From CAVTWS01 sp963732655 (GTDB lineage: Bacteria > Actinomycetota > Acidimicrobiia > Acidimicrobiales > SHLQ01): a DNA stretch of 64,000 nucleotides. Positions 17,391 to 26,062 of this stretch are shown piece after piece. Every line of letters starts with the position of its first letter. Position 1 is the stretch's first letter. Location: positions 1-64,000 of the forward strand of contig CAVTAI010000013.1 in assembly GCA_963732655.1 (NCBI GenBank). Reading direction: 5' to 3'. The notes beneath the pieces are model-generated. The model was given only the letters and a program-made list of their open reading frames with translations, did no database searches and was not told where the DNA came from. A program made the position numbers and the translations under genes.

Positions 17391-17489
17391 ATGGTGAAGC
17401 GATCCACCGTCGTCATGTTCCGAGCTGCAGAAGCACTGGCCGGTCTGGCCGCCGCGGTGAACGCCCTTGGGGCGCCTCGCAAGTGGTGA
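17391..17489 (+). CDS. Small hydrophobic peptide A (32 aa), paralogue of peptide B
   Basis: ATG 17391 is preceded by AGGAGG. The 32 codons give a basic start (MVKRS), a hydrophobic Ala/Leu/Val stretch (residues ~7-27) and the end NALGAPRKW, then TGA. It matches the next peptide over its whole length, both being exactly 32 residues and ending ALGAPxKW. No homologue is recognised. The shape (positive N-terminus, one helix, aromatic C-terminus) fits a small membrane protein, signal peptide-like pheromone or membrane-active peptide. It lies upstream of a membrane GGDEF-EAL gene. Confidence 0.65.
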   Translation: MVKRSTVVMFRAAEALAGLAAAVNALGAPRKW

Positions 17490-17537
17490 AGAGATCGACG
17501 AAGTACTGACACCAACGAACAGAGCGAGGTGATTTGA

Positions 17538-17636
17538 ATGAAGCAGAACGTGAAGTCAATGGCCTTCAAGGCCGCAGTTGCCGTTGCCGGCGTCGTGGGT
17601 GCCGTCGCGGCGCTCGGTGCGCCCGTGAAGTGGTGA
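17538..17636 (+). CDS. Small hydrophobic peptide B (32 aa), paralogue of peptide A
   Basis: ATG 17538 follows GAGGTG by 7 nt. The product begins MKQNVKSMAFKAAVAVAGVV and ends AALGAPVKW before TGA. Aligned without gaps to peptide A, about half the positions agree, including Phe10, a basic residue at 11, Ala12-Ala13, Ala17-Gly18 and the terminal LGAP-x-KW. Conservation at protein rather than DNA level argues that both are translated. A terminator follows 15 nt after the stop, so the pair forms its own short transcript. The function is unknown. Confidence 0.7.
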   Translation: MKQNVKSMAFKAAVAVAGVVGAVAALGAPVKW

Positions 17637-17651
17637 TGGAGAGTTCCAAGG

Positions 17652-17690
17652 GGTGAGGGGTCGGCGTCAGCTGACCCCTCACCTTGTTCT
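17652..17690 (+). terminator. Intrinsic terminator after the peptide pair
   Basis: A perfect 11-bp stem GGTGAGGGGTC/GACCCCTCACC (17652-17662 with 17673-17683), with a 10-nt loop that can itself pair (gtcagctgac), followed by TTGTTCT. It separates the peptide transcript from the GGDEF-EAL gene, whose ribosome site AAGGAG follows directly. Confidence 0.8.
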
Positions 17691-17705
17691 CACAAGGAGC
17701 CGAGA

Positions 17706-19707
17706 ATGCGAATCCAGGCGCCGGATCGGCTGAGGATCTACACGAGCACGGTGACCGCAGTCGGTCTCGCTCTCCCATTCCTGGTTCCGTTGGGAAATCC
17801 GGGGATGTCCTGGACCGGTGACCATCGCCTCACCCTCCTGGCCTTCGCCATCATGTACGCCCTCAGCGAGCTGCGACCCATGACCTGGCTGAGCAAGTTC
17901 GACGGCGGCGAGGTCACCGCGTCGTGGACCTTCGCGTTCTCCATGCTCCTGATCGCGCCGATGCGCACGGCCCTCGTCGTCGTCGGTGTGCTCACCCTCC
18001 TGGCCGAGCTGCTCCATCGCAAGCCGCCTCAGCGGGCGGTGTTCAACGCGGCGCAGATCATGCTGTCGCTCTGGGTCGGGCTGGCCTGCTTCGAGGTGGT
18101 CGGGGATCCCTACCGACTCACCACCAGTCATCCCGTCGGCGTGATGTGGCTCCTCGGCTCGCTGACGGCGGGTTTCGTGGCCTTTCTTCTGAACAGCCTG
18201 CTCACCTGTGGTGCGCTGGCCCTCCATCAGAGCCGGGCCGTCGTGCCGGTCATCCGTGGTGCGCTGGGTGTGAATCTGACGATGGACGGTCTCCTGCTGG
18301 CGCTGGCCCCGATCACGGTGGTGGTGGCGTTGCGGAGCATCGTGCTCCTCCCGCTCCTCATGGTCACGATCTGGGTCATCTTCCAGAGCGCGGTGCTCGC
18401 CCTGCGCAACCGACACGACGCCACGCACGACCTGCTGACCGGGATTCCGAATCGCCGCTTCTTCCACGAACAGGCGGACATGATCATGTCGACCGAGGAG
18501 CGCGGTCGGTACGCCGTGGTCCACATAGATCTGGACGGGTTCAAGGCTGTCAACGATCGCCTGGGACACCAGTACGGCGATCTCGTCCTTCGGGAGGTGG
18601 CGCTTCGTCTGGCCGCCGGAAAGCACCCGTCGGACATCGTGGCCCGCTTGGGCGGTGACGAGTTCGCGCTGCTGCTGAAGGCGGAACCCGACGAGGCGGT
18701 GGCGCGGTGCCAGTCGCTGCTCCGCTCCATCGAGGAACCGATCATCATCGAATCGGTTCCGCTTCGGGTCGGCGCCAGCATCGGCATCGCGGTCTATCCC
18801 GACCACGGGCGCGAGGTCGCCACGCTGCTCCACCACGCCGATCTGGCCATGTACGAGGCGAAGACCGGCTCGTGCGGCGTGCGACTCTACGAGGACGCGG
18901 TCGTCACCGCAGGTCTCTCGCGGATGGAGATCCTCACCGATTTCATGGTGGCGCTCGACGATCGCCAGCTGGATCTGCACTTCCAACCCATCGTCGAACT
19001 GGCGACGGGAGATGTCGATCGACTCGAGGCGCTCGTGCGCTGGAACCACCCCACGTACGGCACGATCCGGCCTGACCAGTTCGTCCCGCTGGTCGAGCAG
19101 ACCGAGCTCGTCGGTCGCTTCACCGATGAGGTGCTTCGCCAGGCGATCGAGCAGGCGTCGATCTGGATCGTGCGCCACCCCCGCTTGTCGGTCTCGGTCA
19201 ACGTCAGCGGCGCGAAACTTCCATGACCTCCGCTTCCCCCGGCGGCTCGAAGCGATGCTCGAAGCGGCGTCCGTTGCGCCCGGAGCGCTGGAGCTGGAGA
19301 TCACGGAGAGCACGGTGATGGTCGACCCGATCCGGGCCACCGCGGTCATCGACCAGCTGCGCCGCATCGGCGTCCAGGTGTCCATCGACGACTTCGGAAC
19401 CGGGTACTCCTCGCTCGCCAATCTCCGCCGTCTGCAGGTCGACTCACTGAAGATCGATCGGTCGTTCGTGACGGGAATGACCGAGTCGATCGAGGATCGG
19501 TTGATCGTCCGGTCGATCATCGACCTCGCTCATGGCCTGGGTCTGAGCACGGTCGCGGAGGGCGTGGAGACGGTCGCGCAGGTCGAGGCGCTGACCGACC
19601 TCGGATGTGATCTGATCCAGGGCTTTCTCGTCTCGGTCCCGAAGCCGGCCGACCGGATCACGCACTGGTTGGATCAGCGGCTCGCGCTCGCCCAGGTCGC
19701 CGGATGA
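17706..19707 (+). CDS. Membrane GGDEF-EAL protein (c-di-GMP turnover), frameshifted in this sequence
   Basis: The first ~230 residues contain about seven membrane helices of a MASE-like sensor. A GGDEF domain follows (HDLLTGIPNRRFF, HIDLDGFKAVND, LGGDEFALLL with intact GGDEF), then an EAL domain (RLEALVRWNHP, intact EAL). The first frame stops at 19226. The EAL domain continues in the +1 frame with RNFHDLRFP, LEITEST, IDDFGTGYSSL and AEGVET to 19707. Removing one G near 19209 restores the family sequence VNVSARNF. Both catalytic motifs look active, so it could make or degrade c-di-GMP. It overlaps the DUF5317 start by 4 nt (ATGA). Confidence 0.88.
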
Positions 19708-20339
19708 TCCTGCTCGTCGCGCTCGCACTGGTGACCGTGTCCGTCCCGATGACGGGAGGGCGCCTCACCTGGCTCGCCCGCATGCCCTTCCGTCGTTTGG
19801 AGCTGGTGGTGGTGGCGACGTTCATCCAGATCCTCGTCGTCAACGTCGCGTCGACCGTGCTTCCGGCCGCGGTGTCGAGTGCGCTCCACCTGGCCAGCTA
19901 CGGCTTCGTCGTCGCCTTTCTGGTCGCCAACCGGCACATCGTGGGTCTGTGGATCGTCGGCGTCGGCGGAGCACTCAACCTGATCGCCATCGCCGCGAAC
20001 GGGGGCGTGATGCCCGCTCGACCCGGCGCGTTGGCCGCCGCCGGCCGGGCGGCGGCGGTGGAGGGCTTCACGAACTCGACCGCCGTCGCCGATGCCCGAC
20101 TCTGGTTTCTCGGCGACATCTTCGCCTGGCCCGAACCGATGCCGCTGGCCAACGTGTTCAGCATCGGCGACGTCGCGCTCGTCATCGGCGCTGGCGTGAT
20201 CCTGCATGTGCACGCCGGGTCCCGGCTCGGCCGAACGATCGTCGAACGGCGTCACGACCGGTCAGAGCCGAAGCCAGAGCACCCCGCTCACCTGGTCAGC
20301 GGATCGGTAGCCGGCGGTGAAGGGCTTCGGCCACGGTGA
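19704..20339 (+). CDS. DUF5317 domain-containing membrane protein
   Basis: A 211-residue protein with about five hydrophobic segments; the start ATGA overlaps the EAL stop. ANRHIVGLWIVGVGGALNLIAIAANGGVMPA is the DUF5317 signature region, followed by a periplasmic loop with DARLWFLGDIFAWP and a final helix near FSIGDVALVIGAGV. These proteins are common in actinobacteria and Clostridia and have no assigned role. Coupling to the GGDEF-EAL gene suggests co-expression. The 3' end overlaps the convergent membrane protein gene by 44 nt. Confidence 0.8.
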   Translation: MILLVALALVTVSVPMTGGRLTWLARMPFRRLELVVVATFIQILVVNVASTVLPAAVSSALHLASYGFVVAFLVANRHIVGLWIVGVGGALNLIAIAANGGVMPARPGALAAAGRAAAVEGFTNSTAVADARLWFLGDIFAWPEPMPLANVFSIGDVALVIGAGVILHVHAGSRLGRTIVERRHDRSEPKPEHPAHLVSGSVAGGEGLRPR

Positions 20340-21331
20340 CACCGGGCCGGCCGGGGCTCACCAACACGGACCCAGCTGACACCAGCGCCGGTTCGGAACG
20401 GCCGAGCTGGGGGAGGTCTACGGGGGCGACGAGCTCGAGTCGGAGGGCCAGGCCGGCGGCACCACCGGTGAGGTCGAGCGCTGGCGTGTCGGCCTGATGG
20501 GGAGCAGGACCGAACCCGGTGATGCCGTGCCGCTGGAAGAGGACCGGCTCCCGAAGGGTCAGCAGGTCATGGATCACCAGACCGGCCGGCACGAACACCA
20601 GCCAGCGGCGCGACAGCTGGTGCAGGGATCGAGCGGCTACCACGGCGCCCGCGCCGAGAACCACGGTGGCGAGCACGCCGAGCACCCATCGTTCGTGGGC
20701 GAGCAGCAGGGGCCCGACCACGACACCCGCCACCACCACCGTCCACGCCAGAGGGATGGGGCCCAGCAACAGCGCCCGGCCGAACTTTGAGCGAGAGTCG
20801 GCGTTCGGACCCGTAGGACGAACCGTCGACGAACCCATCGGCGGTGGCGGCGTTGAGAGCGACCGCGGTGGCCGCCGTCGCGACGGCGAGGCCCGCTGCG
20901 GCGGCGACGTCGAACGAGGAGTCGAGGCTCGCCCACGCGGCGGCGAGGAGGCTGGCCGGAACCACGGTGCGGACGACGGTGAGGGTGAGCGTGCGGGGCA
21001 GGAGGATGGCCGCCTGGGTCACCGACCAGCCGGTCCACGCGATCAGCGAGGCCACGGTGCGCGCCGGTCGGTCGATGTCATCGAGGGCGTCCGCCAAGGA
21101 CGAGCCGACGGTGAACGGTGCCGCCAGCCAGAGAAGGAACAGCGACCAGAGGGCCACCCTCTCGGCGCGCCGCCCGGTGGATCCGGGCGACGACGACGAA
21201 GGCCCGGTGGATCCGGGCGACGACGACGAAGGCCCGGTGGATCCGGGCGACGACGACGAAGGCCCGGTGGATCCGGGCGACGACGACGAAGGCCCGGCGG
21301 ATCCGGGTTCGGACGACGACGGCCCAGCCAT
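20296..21331 (-). CDS. Membrane protein with Ser/Gly/Pro repeat N-terminus, frameshifted in this sequence
   Basis: ATG 21331 opens a frame with a repeated decapeptide of the type GSTGPSSSSP (about five copies), then membrane helices (WSLFLLWLAAPFTVGSSLA and several more) and DGFVDGSSYGSERRLSLK. The continuation, ALLLGPIPLAWTVVVAGVVV, more helices and a soluble tail ending EALHRRLPIR, is in a different frame to 20296. Deleting one G of the GGG near 20775-20777 joins them as RPALLLGPIPLAW. I therefore treat it as one gene of about 345 residues. I do not recognise the family. It is divergent from ligA. Confidence 0.65.
21173..21322. repeat. 30-bp in-frame tandem repeat (four perfect copies, one degenerate)
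   Basis: Unit cccggtggatccgggcgacg plus acgacgaagg occurs at 21173, 21203, 21233 and 21263, with a diverged fifth copy from 21293. It encodes the decapeptide repeat near the N-terminus of the minus-strand membrane protein. Because the unit length is a multiple of three, copy number can change without breaking the frame. The copies are identical at DNA level, which indicates recent expansion. Confidence 0.95.
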
Positions 21332-21446
21332 CCGCGCACGCTCGCACGTCGGTTGAGGGCGTGACCACTCCGGCCTCGCCTCCGGCGCGGTGCGTCGCCC
21401 CCCGTGAGGAATCTTCGTGTCAGGGGCCGCCGGTAGGATCGCCGGC

Positions 21447-23522
21447 GTGATCGATCCCGCCGACAGGCTTGCTCCCGATGCCGAGCACCGCATCCTCGAG
21501 CTGCGCGAGCAGATCCGCCACCACAACGAGCGGTATCACGAGCTCGACGAGCCGGAGATTCCGGATGCCGACTACGACCTCCTCGTGCGTGAGCTGCGCG
21601 ATCTCGAAGATGCCTTTCCCGAGCTGATCGAGCCCGATTCGCCGACCCAGACCGTCGGTGGCGCTCCGTCGATCGCGTTCGCGCCGGTCACGCACTCGGT
21701 GCCGATGATGTCGCTCGACAACGTGTTCTCGGTCGAGGAGCTGCGCGGCTGGCACGAACGCGTCGTACGCCGGCTCGATGGCTCCCCACCGGCGGCGTTC
21801 GCGTGCGAGCTGAAATTCGACGGTTTGGCGGTGTCGGTCCGGTACGAGAACGGGCGGCTCGTCCAGGCCGCCACCCGCGGCGATGGCCGCACGGGTGAGG
21901 ACGTCACGGCCAACGTGATGACCATCGCCGACCTACCCCACCAGCTGCCGCCGGGGGCGCCCGCGGTCATCGAGGTGAGGGGTGAGGTGTACCTCCGTCG
22001 CTCGACGTTCGCGGCGATCAACGAGGCGGTCGTCGCGCTCGGCGGCAAGCCCTATGTCAACCCCCGCAACGCCGCGGCCGGGTCGCTCCGCCAGAAGGAC
22101 GCCACCGTCACCGCCACCCGCCGGCTCTCGTTCTGGGCCTATCAGCTGGGTCAGGTGGAGGGAGCGCCCGAGCTCGCCTCGCACCACGACACGTTCGGCT
22201 ACCTGGGTTCGCTCGGCCTGCCCGTCAACGATCACACCCGCGTGGTGGCCTCGCTTGGCGAGGTCGAGGCGTTCATCGCCCGCCACGATCAGCACCGTCA
22301 CGATTACGACTACGAGTTCGACGGGGTCGTCGTGAAGATCGACGATCGTGGCCTCCAGCGCACGCTCGGCTCCACGTCCAAAGCGCCACGGTGGGCCATC
22401 GCCTACAAGTTGCCACCCGAGGAGCGCGTCACCCGCCTTCTCGACATCGAGGTCTCGATCGGGCCGTCGGGCGTCGCCACGCCGTTCGCCCGGCTGGAAC
22501 CGGTCTTCGTCGGGGGTGTCACCGTGGGCACGGCCACCCTCCACAACCAGGACCAGGTGGCGGCCAAAGACGTCCGACCCGGCGACATGGTGATCGTGCG
22601 TCGGGCCGGCGATGTGATCCCCGAGGTCGTCGGTCCGGTGCTGGCCGAACGTCCGGCCGACAGCGCCCCCTGGACCTTTCCGACCCACTGCCCGGTCTGC
22701 CAGGTCGCGCTCGTGCGCGCCGCGGGCGGCGCGTTCACGTTCTGCCCGAACCCGGAGTGTCCCCGCCAGGTCCGGGGCCGCATTGAGCATTTCGTGTCAC
22801 GGGGGGCGATGGACATCGAGGGTTTCGGCGAGCAGCGGATCGACCTGTTCGTGTCGCTCGGTCTGATCCGCGACGTCGCCGACCTCTACACGATCGACCT
22901 CGACCAGGTCCGCGGCCTCGAAGGGTTCGGTGAGCTGTCGGTGACCAACCTGGCCGCGGCGCTCGAGCGATCGAAGTCGTGCCCGCTCGGCCGGCTGCTG
23001 TTCGGCCTGCGTATCCCCCACGTGGGCGGAACGACCGGCGAGACCCTGGCCCGAGCATTCGGACATCTGGACCGCCTGCAGGACGCGTCCGTCGCCGAGC
23101 TCTCGGCGGTCGACGGCATCGGCCCGACCATCGCCGTGGCCGTCCAGGCCTGGTTCGCCGACGAGCGCAACCGCGCCCTGCTCGAACGGCTGCGGAACGC
23201 GGGGGTCAACATCGAGGGCCCGGCGCCGCTGGATGTGCCCCAGGTCCTCGCCGGCCACGCGGTGGTGGTCACCGGGTCGCTGCCCGGGTACTCGCGCGAG
23301 GCGGCCGAACTGGCGATCACCACTCGGGGCGGTAAGTCGCCCGGCTCGGTGTCGAAGAAGACCCTCGCCCTCGTCGTCGGCGAAACCCCAGGCGCCTCGA
23401 AGTTGACCAAAGCCGAGGAGTTGGGCATCCCCATCCTCGACCTGGCCGGTTTCGAGCACCTGCTGGCCACGGGCCAGCTGCCGGACTCGGGCGATGCCCT
23501 GGCTGAATCGCTTCCGGCGTGA
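21447..23522 (+). CDS. ligA: NAD-dependent DNA ligase LigA
   Basis: A 691-residue protein, the usual LigA length. The Ia domain carries HHNERYHELDEPEIPDADYD. The adenylated lysine is Lys123 in CELKFDGLAVSVRYENG. The nucleotidyltransferase motifs GEVYLRR and EFDGVVVKID follow, then the OB fold. The zinc finger has Cys415, Cys418, Cys433 and Cys438. Helix-hairpin-helix repeats and a C-terminal BRCT domain (HAVVVTGSLPGYSREAAE) complete it. GTG 21447 was taken as start, with AGGAT upstream; GTG 21417 is an alternative. It seals nicks in replication and repair. It overlaps the next gene by 4 nt. Confidence 0.97.
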   Translation: MIDPADRLAPDAEHRILELREQIRHHNERYHELDEPEIPDADYDLLVRELRDLEDAFPELIEPDSPTQTVGGAPSIAFAPVTHSVPMMSLDNVFSVEELRGWHERVVRRLDGSPPAAFACELKFDGLAVSVRYENGRLVQAATRGDGRTGEDVTANVMTIADLPHQLPPGAPAVIEVRGEVYLRRSTFAAINEAVVALGGKPYVNPRNAAAGSLRQKDATVTATRRLSFWAYQLGQVEGAPELASHHDTFGYLGSLGLPVNDHTRVVASLGEVEAFIARHDQHRHDYDYEFDGVVVKIDDRGLQRTLGSTSKAPRWAIAYKLPPEERVTRLLDIEVSIGPSGVATPFARLEPVFVGGVTVGTATLHNQDQVAAKDVRPGDMVIVRRAGDVIPEVVGPVLAERPADSAPWTFPTHCPVCQVALVRAAGGAFTFCPNPECPRQVRGRIEHFVSRGAMDIEGFGEQRIDLFVSLGLIRDVADLYTIDLDQVRGLEGFGELSVTNLAAALERSKSCPLGRLLFGLRIPHVGGTTGETLARAFGHLDRLQDASVAELSAVDGIGPTIAVAVQAWFADERNRALLERLRNAGVNIEGPAPLDVPQVLAGHAVVVTGSLPGYSREAAELAITTRGGKSPGSVSKKTLALVVGETPGASKLTKAEELGIPILDLAGFEHLLATGQLPDSGDALAESLPA

Positions 23523-24803
23523 CCGCGGCCGGAGCTGGTTCGTCGCCTGATCGACCTCGGCTGGCCGTCCGGCTGACCCCCGACGGCTTGCGCCAGGTGC
23601 GCGGCGGCCACCCGTGGGTGTTCGACCGCTCGATCCGCTCGGTGTCTCGCGAGGGCGAACCCGGCGACCTGGCCGTCATGTTCGACGACCATCGTCGATT
23701 CGCGGCCATCGGTCTGTGGGATCCGTCGTCGCCCATCCGGATCCGGATCCTGCACCGGGGATCGCCGGTGCCGATCGACGAGGGATTCTGGCGTTCGCGC
23801 ATCGACACCGCGCTCGGCGCGGCGAGCCGGACTCGCCATCGGCAACGAGACGACGGCGTACCGCCTGATCCATGGGGAGAACGACGGCTTCGGAGGGCTC
23901 GTCGTCGATCGGTACGACACGGTCGGTGTCGTCAAGGTGTACAGCGAGGCGTGGGTGCCTCACTTGGCCATCGTCGCCGACCTCGTGGCCGACGCCGTCG
24001 GACTCGATCAGGTCGTGGTGCGATGGTCCCGGCAGGTCCGCTCGTCGCCGACCGTGTGGGCGTCGCCGTGGGACGAGGGTGACTCCATCATCGGGGCCGA
24101 CGTCACGGCGCCGGTGGCGTTCCGGGAATCCGGATTCGATTTGGAGGCCGACATCATCCGGGGCCACAAGACGGGCTACTTCCTCGACCAGCGGGACAAC
24201 CGGCGACTGGTCGGCAGTGTGGCCGAGGGCCGCACCGTGCTCGATGTGTTCGCGTGCGCGGGTGGGTTCTCCCTGGCCGCGGCCGCCGGTGGGGCGATTG
24301 CGGTGACCAGTCTCGACATCAGCCAGCCGGCACTGGATTCCGCCGTGGCCAACCTGACCCGGAACCGGATGGTCGGTGCCGTGGCGGCGTGCCAGCACGA
24401 CACCCGGTGCGGCGATGCGTTCGAGCTGATGGGCGCGCTCGCCGAGACCGGCCATCGGTACGGGCTGGTCGTCGTCGACCCCCCGTCGTTCGCGTCGAGC
24501 GCGTCGCAGGTCCCCGACGCCCGGCGGGCGTACCGCCGGCTCGTCGGCCTCAGCCTCGATCTGGTCGAGCCCGGCGGATTGGTGTTCCTGGCCTCGTGTT
24601 CGAGCCGCATCGCCGCCGACGAGTTCCACGCCCTCGTCGGCGAGGTGGCCGCGGCTCGGGCGGTCGAGCTCCAGATCCAGGCCCGAACCGGTCACGCAGT
24701 CGATCACCCCATCACGTTCCCCGAGGGCGCGTACCTGAAGGCGGTCCTCGCGCGCGTTCCGGCTCGGGGCACGGCTCAGCCGAACTCCAGGAGGTCCGCG
24801 TGA
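23519..24803 (+). CDS. RlmI-like class I rRNA (cytosine-C5) methyltransferase, frameshifted in this sequence
   Basis: The GTG start overlaps the ligA stop. The N-terminal PUA-like domain reads LTPDGLRQVRGGHPWVFDRS and LWDPSSPIRIRIL. After a break near 23816 the gene continues in the +1 frame with GLAIGNETTAYRLIHGENDG and GGLVVDRYDT. The Rossmann domain follows: GYFLDQRDNR, TVLDVFACAGGFSLAAA, VVVDPPSFASS and FLASCSSRI. Removing one G restores the expected ALARRAGLAIGNE. The family methylates 23S rRNA cytosine (RlmI) or close targets; the exact base is not predictable. It ends overlapping the HAD gene start. Confidence 0.85.
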
Positions 24804-25435
24804 ACGTCGATGTCGTGTTGTGGGACTTCGGGGGCGTGTTCACGTCCTCTCCCTTCGTCGGGATCGAGGTCTATGCGGCGGAGCTCGGGCTTCCGGCCGC
24901 ACAACTCCGTGACCTCGTCTTCGGGCCCTACCACGCCGACACCGATCATCCGTGGCACCGGTTGGAGCGGGGCGAGGTCACCGTGGCCGAGGCCGTGACG
25001 GCCATCCAGGACCAGGCCGCCGCCGCGGGGGTGGCGTTCGACAGCGGCGCCCTGTTCTCGAGGATGGGCGGCGCCGACGGCCCGGCCCGGGGGGCCCGCT
25101 CGATGCGGACACTGCAGGCCTGCGCCGAACGGGGGGTCCGCCACGCGCTGGTGACGAACAACATCGCCGAGTTCGCCGATGGGTGGAAGCGGATGCTCGA
25201 CATCTCGGCGTTCGAACACATCGTCGACTCCAGCGCCATCGGCATTCGCAAACCTGACCCCGGGATCTTCCTGCTGGCGCTCGAACGCATGGGTGCCGAC
25301 GCAGGCCGGACGGTGTTCGTCGACGATGTGGAAAGCAACGTCGAGGCCGCCCGGGCCTTGGGGATGGCCGGTGTGGTGGCGGGCGACGACATCGAGGCCG
25401 CTATGGACGAGCTCGAGCGCTTGGTCGGCCTGTGA
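24800..25435 (+). CDS. HAD family hydrolase
   Basis: A 211-residue HAD-IA protein from GTG 24800, preceded by a strong AGGAGG. Motif I is VVLWDFGGVF; the cap region follows. Motif II is HALVTNN, motif III Lys is in IRKPDPGIF, and motif IV is VFVDDVESNVEAA. The DFGGV form of motif I is typical of the group containing the epoxide-hydrolase N-terminal phosphatase and ACAD10-like domains. Probable activity is on a small phosphorylated or halogenated compound, with no evidence for which. Confidence 0.88.
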   Translation: MNVDVVLWDFGGVFTSSPFVGIEVYAAELGLPAAQLRDLVFGPYHADTDHPWHRLERGEVTVAEAVTAIQDQAAAAGVAFDSGALFSRMGGADGPARGARSMRTLQACAERGVRHALVTNNIAEFADGWKRMLDISAFEHIVDSSAIGIRKPDPGIFLLALERMGADAGRTVFVDDVESNVEAARALGMAGVVAGDDIEAAMDELERLVGL

Positions 25436-25477
25436 CGATCAGATGGTGAGCGACGGCCGGGACGAACCGCCCCGGTG

Positions 25478-25879
25478 TCAGGTGGCCTCGAAACACCACA
25501 CGAACGACTGGGCGTCGTCGCGGCCAGCGGCGATCAGCCAGTAGGTGGCCTCCACGCAGTTGGGGCCACCCGGCCAGCTCTCGAACTCCTTGTCCGGTCC
25601 GGGCTGGAAGGTGACCTCGTTGAGGGCGGCCACCCGGTTCAGCTGATCGGCCGGGATCGGGATGCCGTCGACAGTGAGCTCGGCGTCGTACCCCGGCGCG
25701 AGGTCGACCCCGACGCGGTCCTGGGCCAGGATCTCCGAAGCCGGGGCGGGGATGAGCACTTCGAACGCGGGGTTCGCCGTCGTGGAGTCATCGGTGTCGG
25801 CTCGGGCGTACGCCACAGCGATCAATCCGACGGCCAGCAGGATCATCACGGCGACCACGAGACGCTGTTGCGCGGTCAT
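25478..25879 (-). CDS. Membrane-anchored hypothetical protein
   Basis: A 133-residue protein with one N-terminal helix (residues ~7-25, LVVAVMILLAVGLIAVAYA) and an extracytoplasmic domain of about 105 residues. The domain has two cysteines near the end (GGPNCVEATYW and SFVWCFEAT) that could form a disulfide outside the cell. No family is recognised. It stands alone, convergent with the HAD gene and divergent from the PASTA kinase. Confidence 0.6.
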   Translation of the reverse strand: MTAQQRLVVAVMILLAVGLIAVAYARADTDDSTTANPAFEVLIPAPASEILAQDRVGVDLAPGYDAELTVDGIPIPADQLNRVAALNEVTFQPGPDKEFESWPGGPNCVEATYWLIAAGRDDAQSFVWCFEAT

Positions 25880-26062
25880 GCGTTCATCCTGCCACTCGGA
25901 TCGCTCCGCCGGTCATCCGGGCTCAAAAGGCCGCGCCGGAACATCGGGGAACGCGGCGCGAGAACGCCGCGTCGAGGCGGGCGGGCGTGCCGGGTCGGGC
26001 AATCTCACTCGTTGTGGCGAGAGAGCCACCATCAGCGGGTTGCGGGGGACTAGCCTTCGGCC

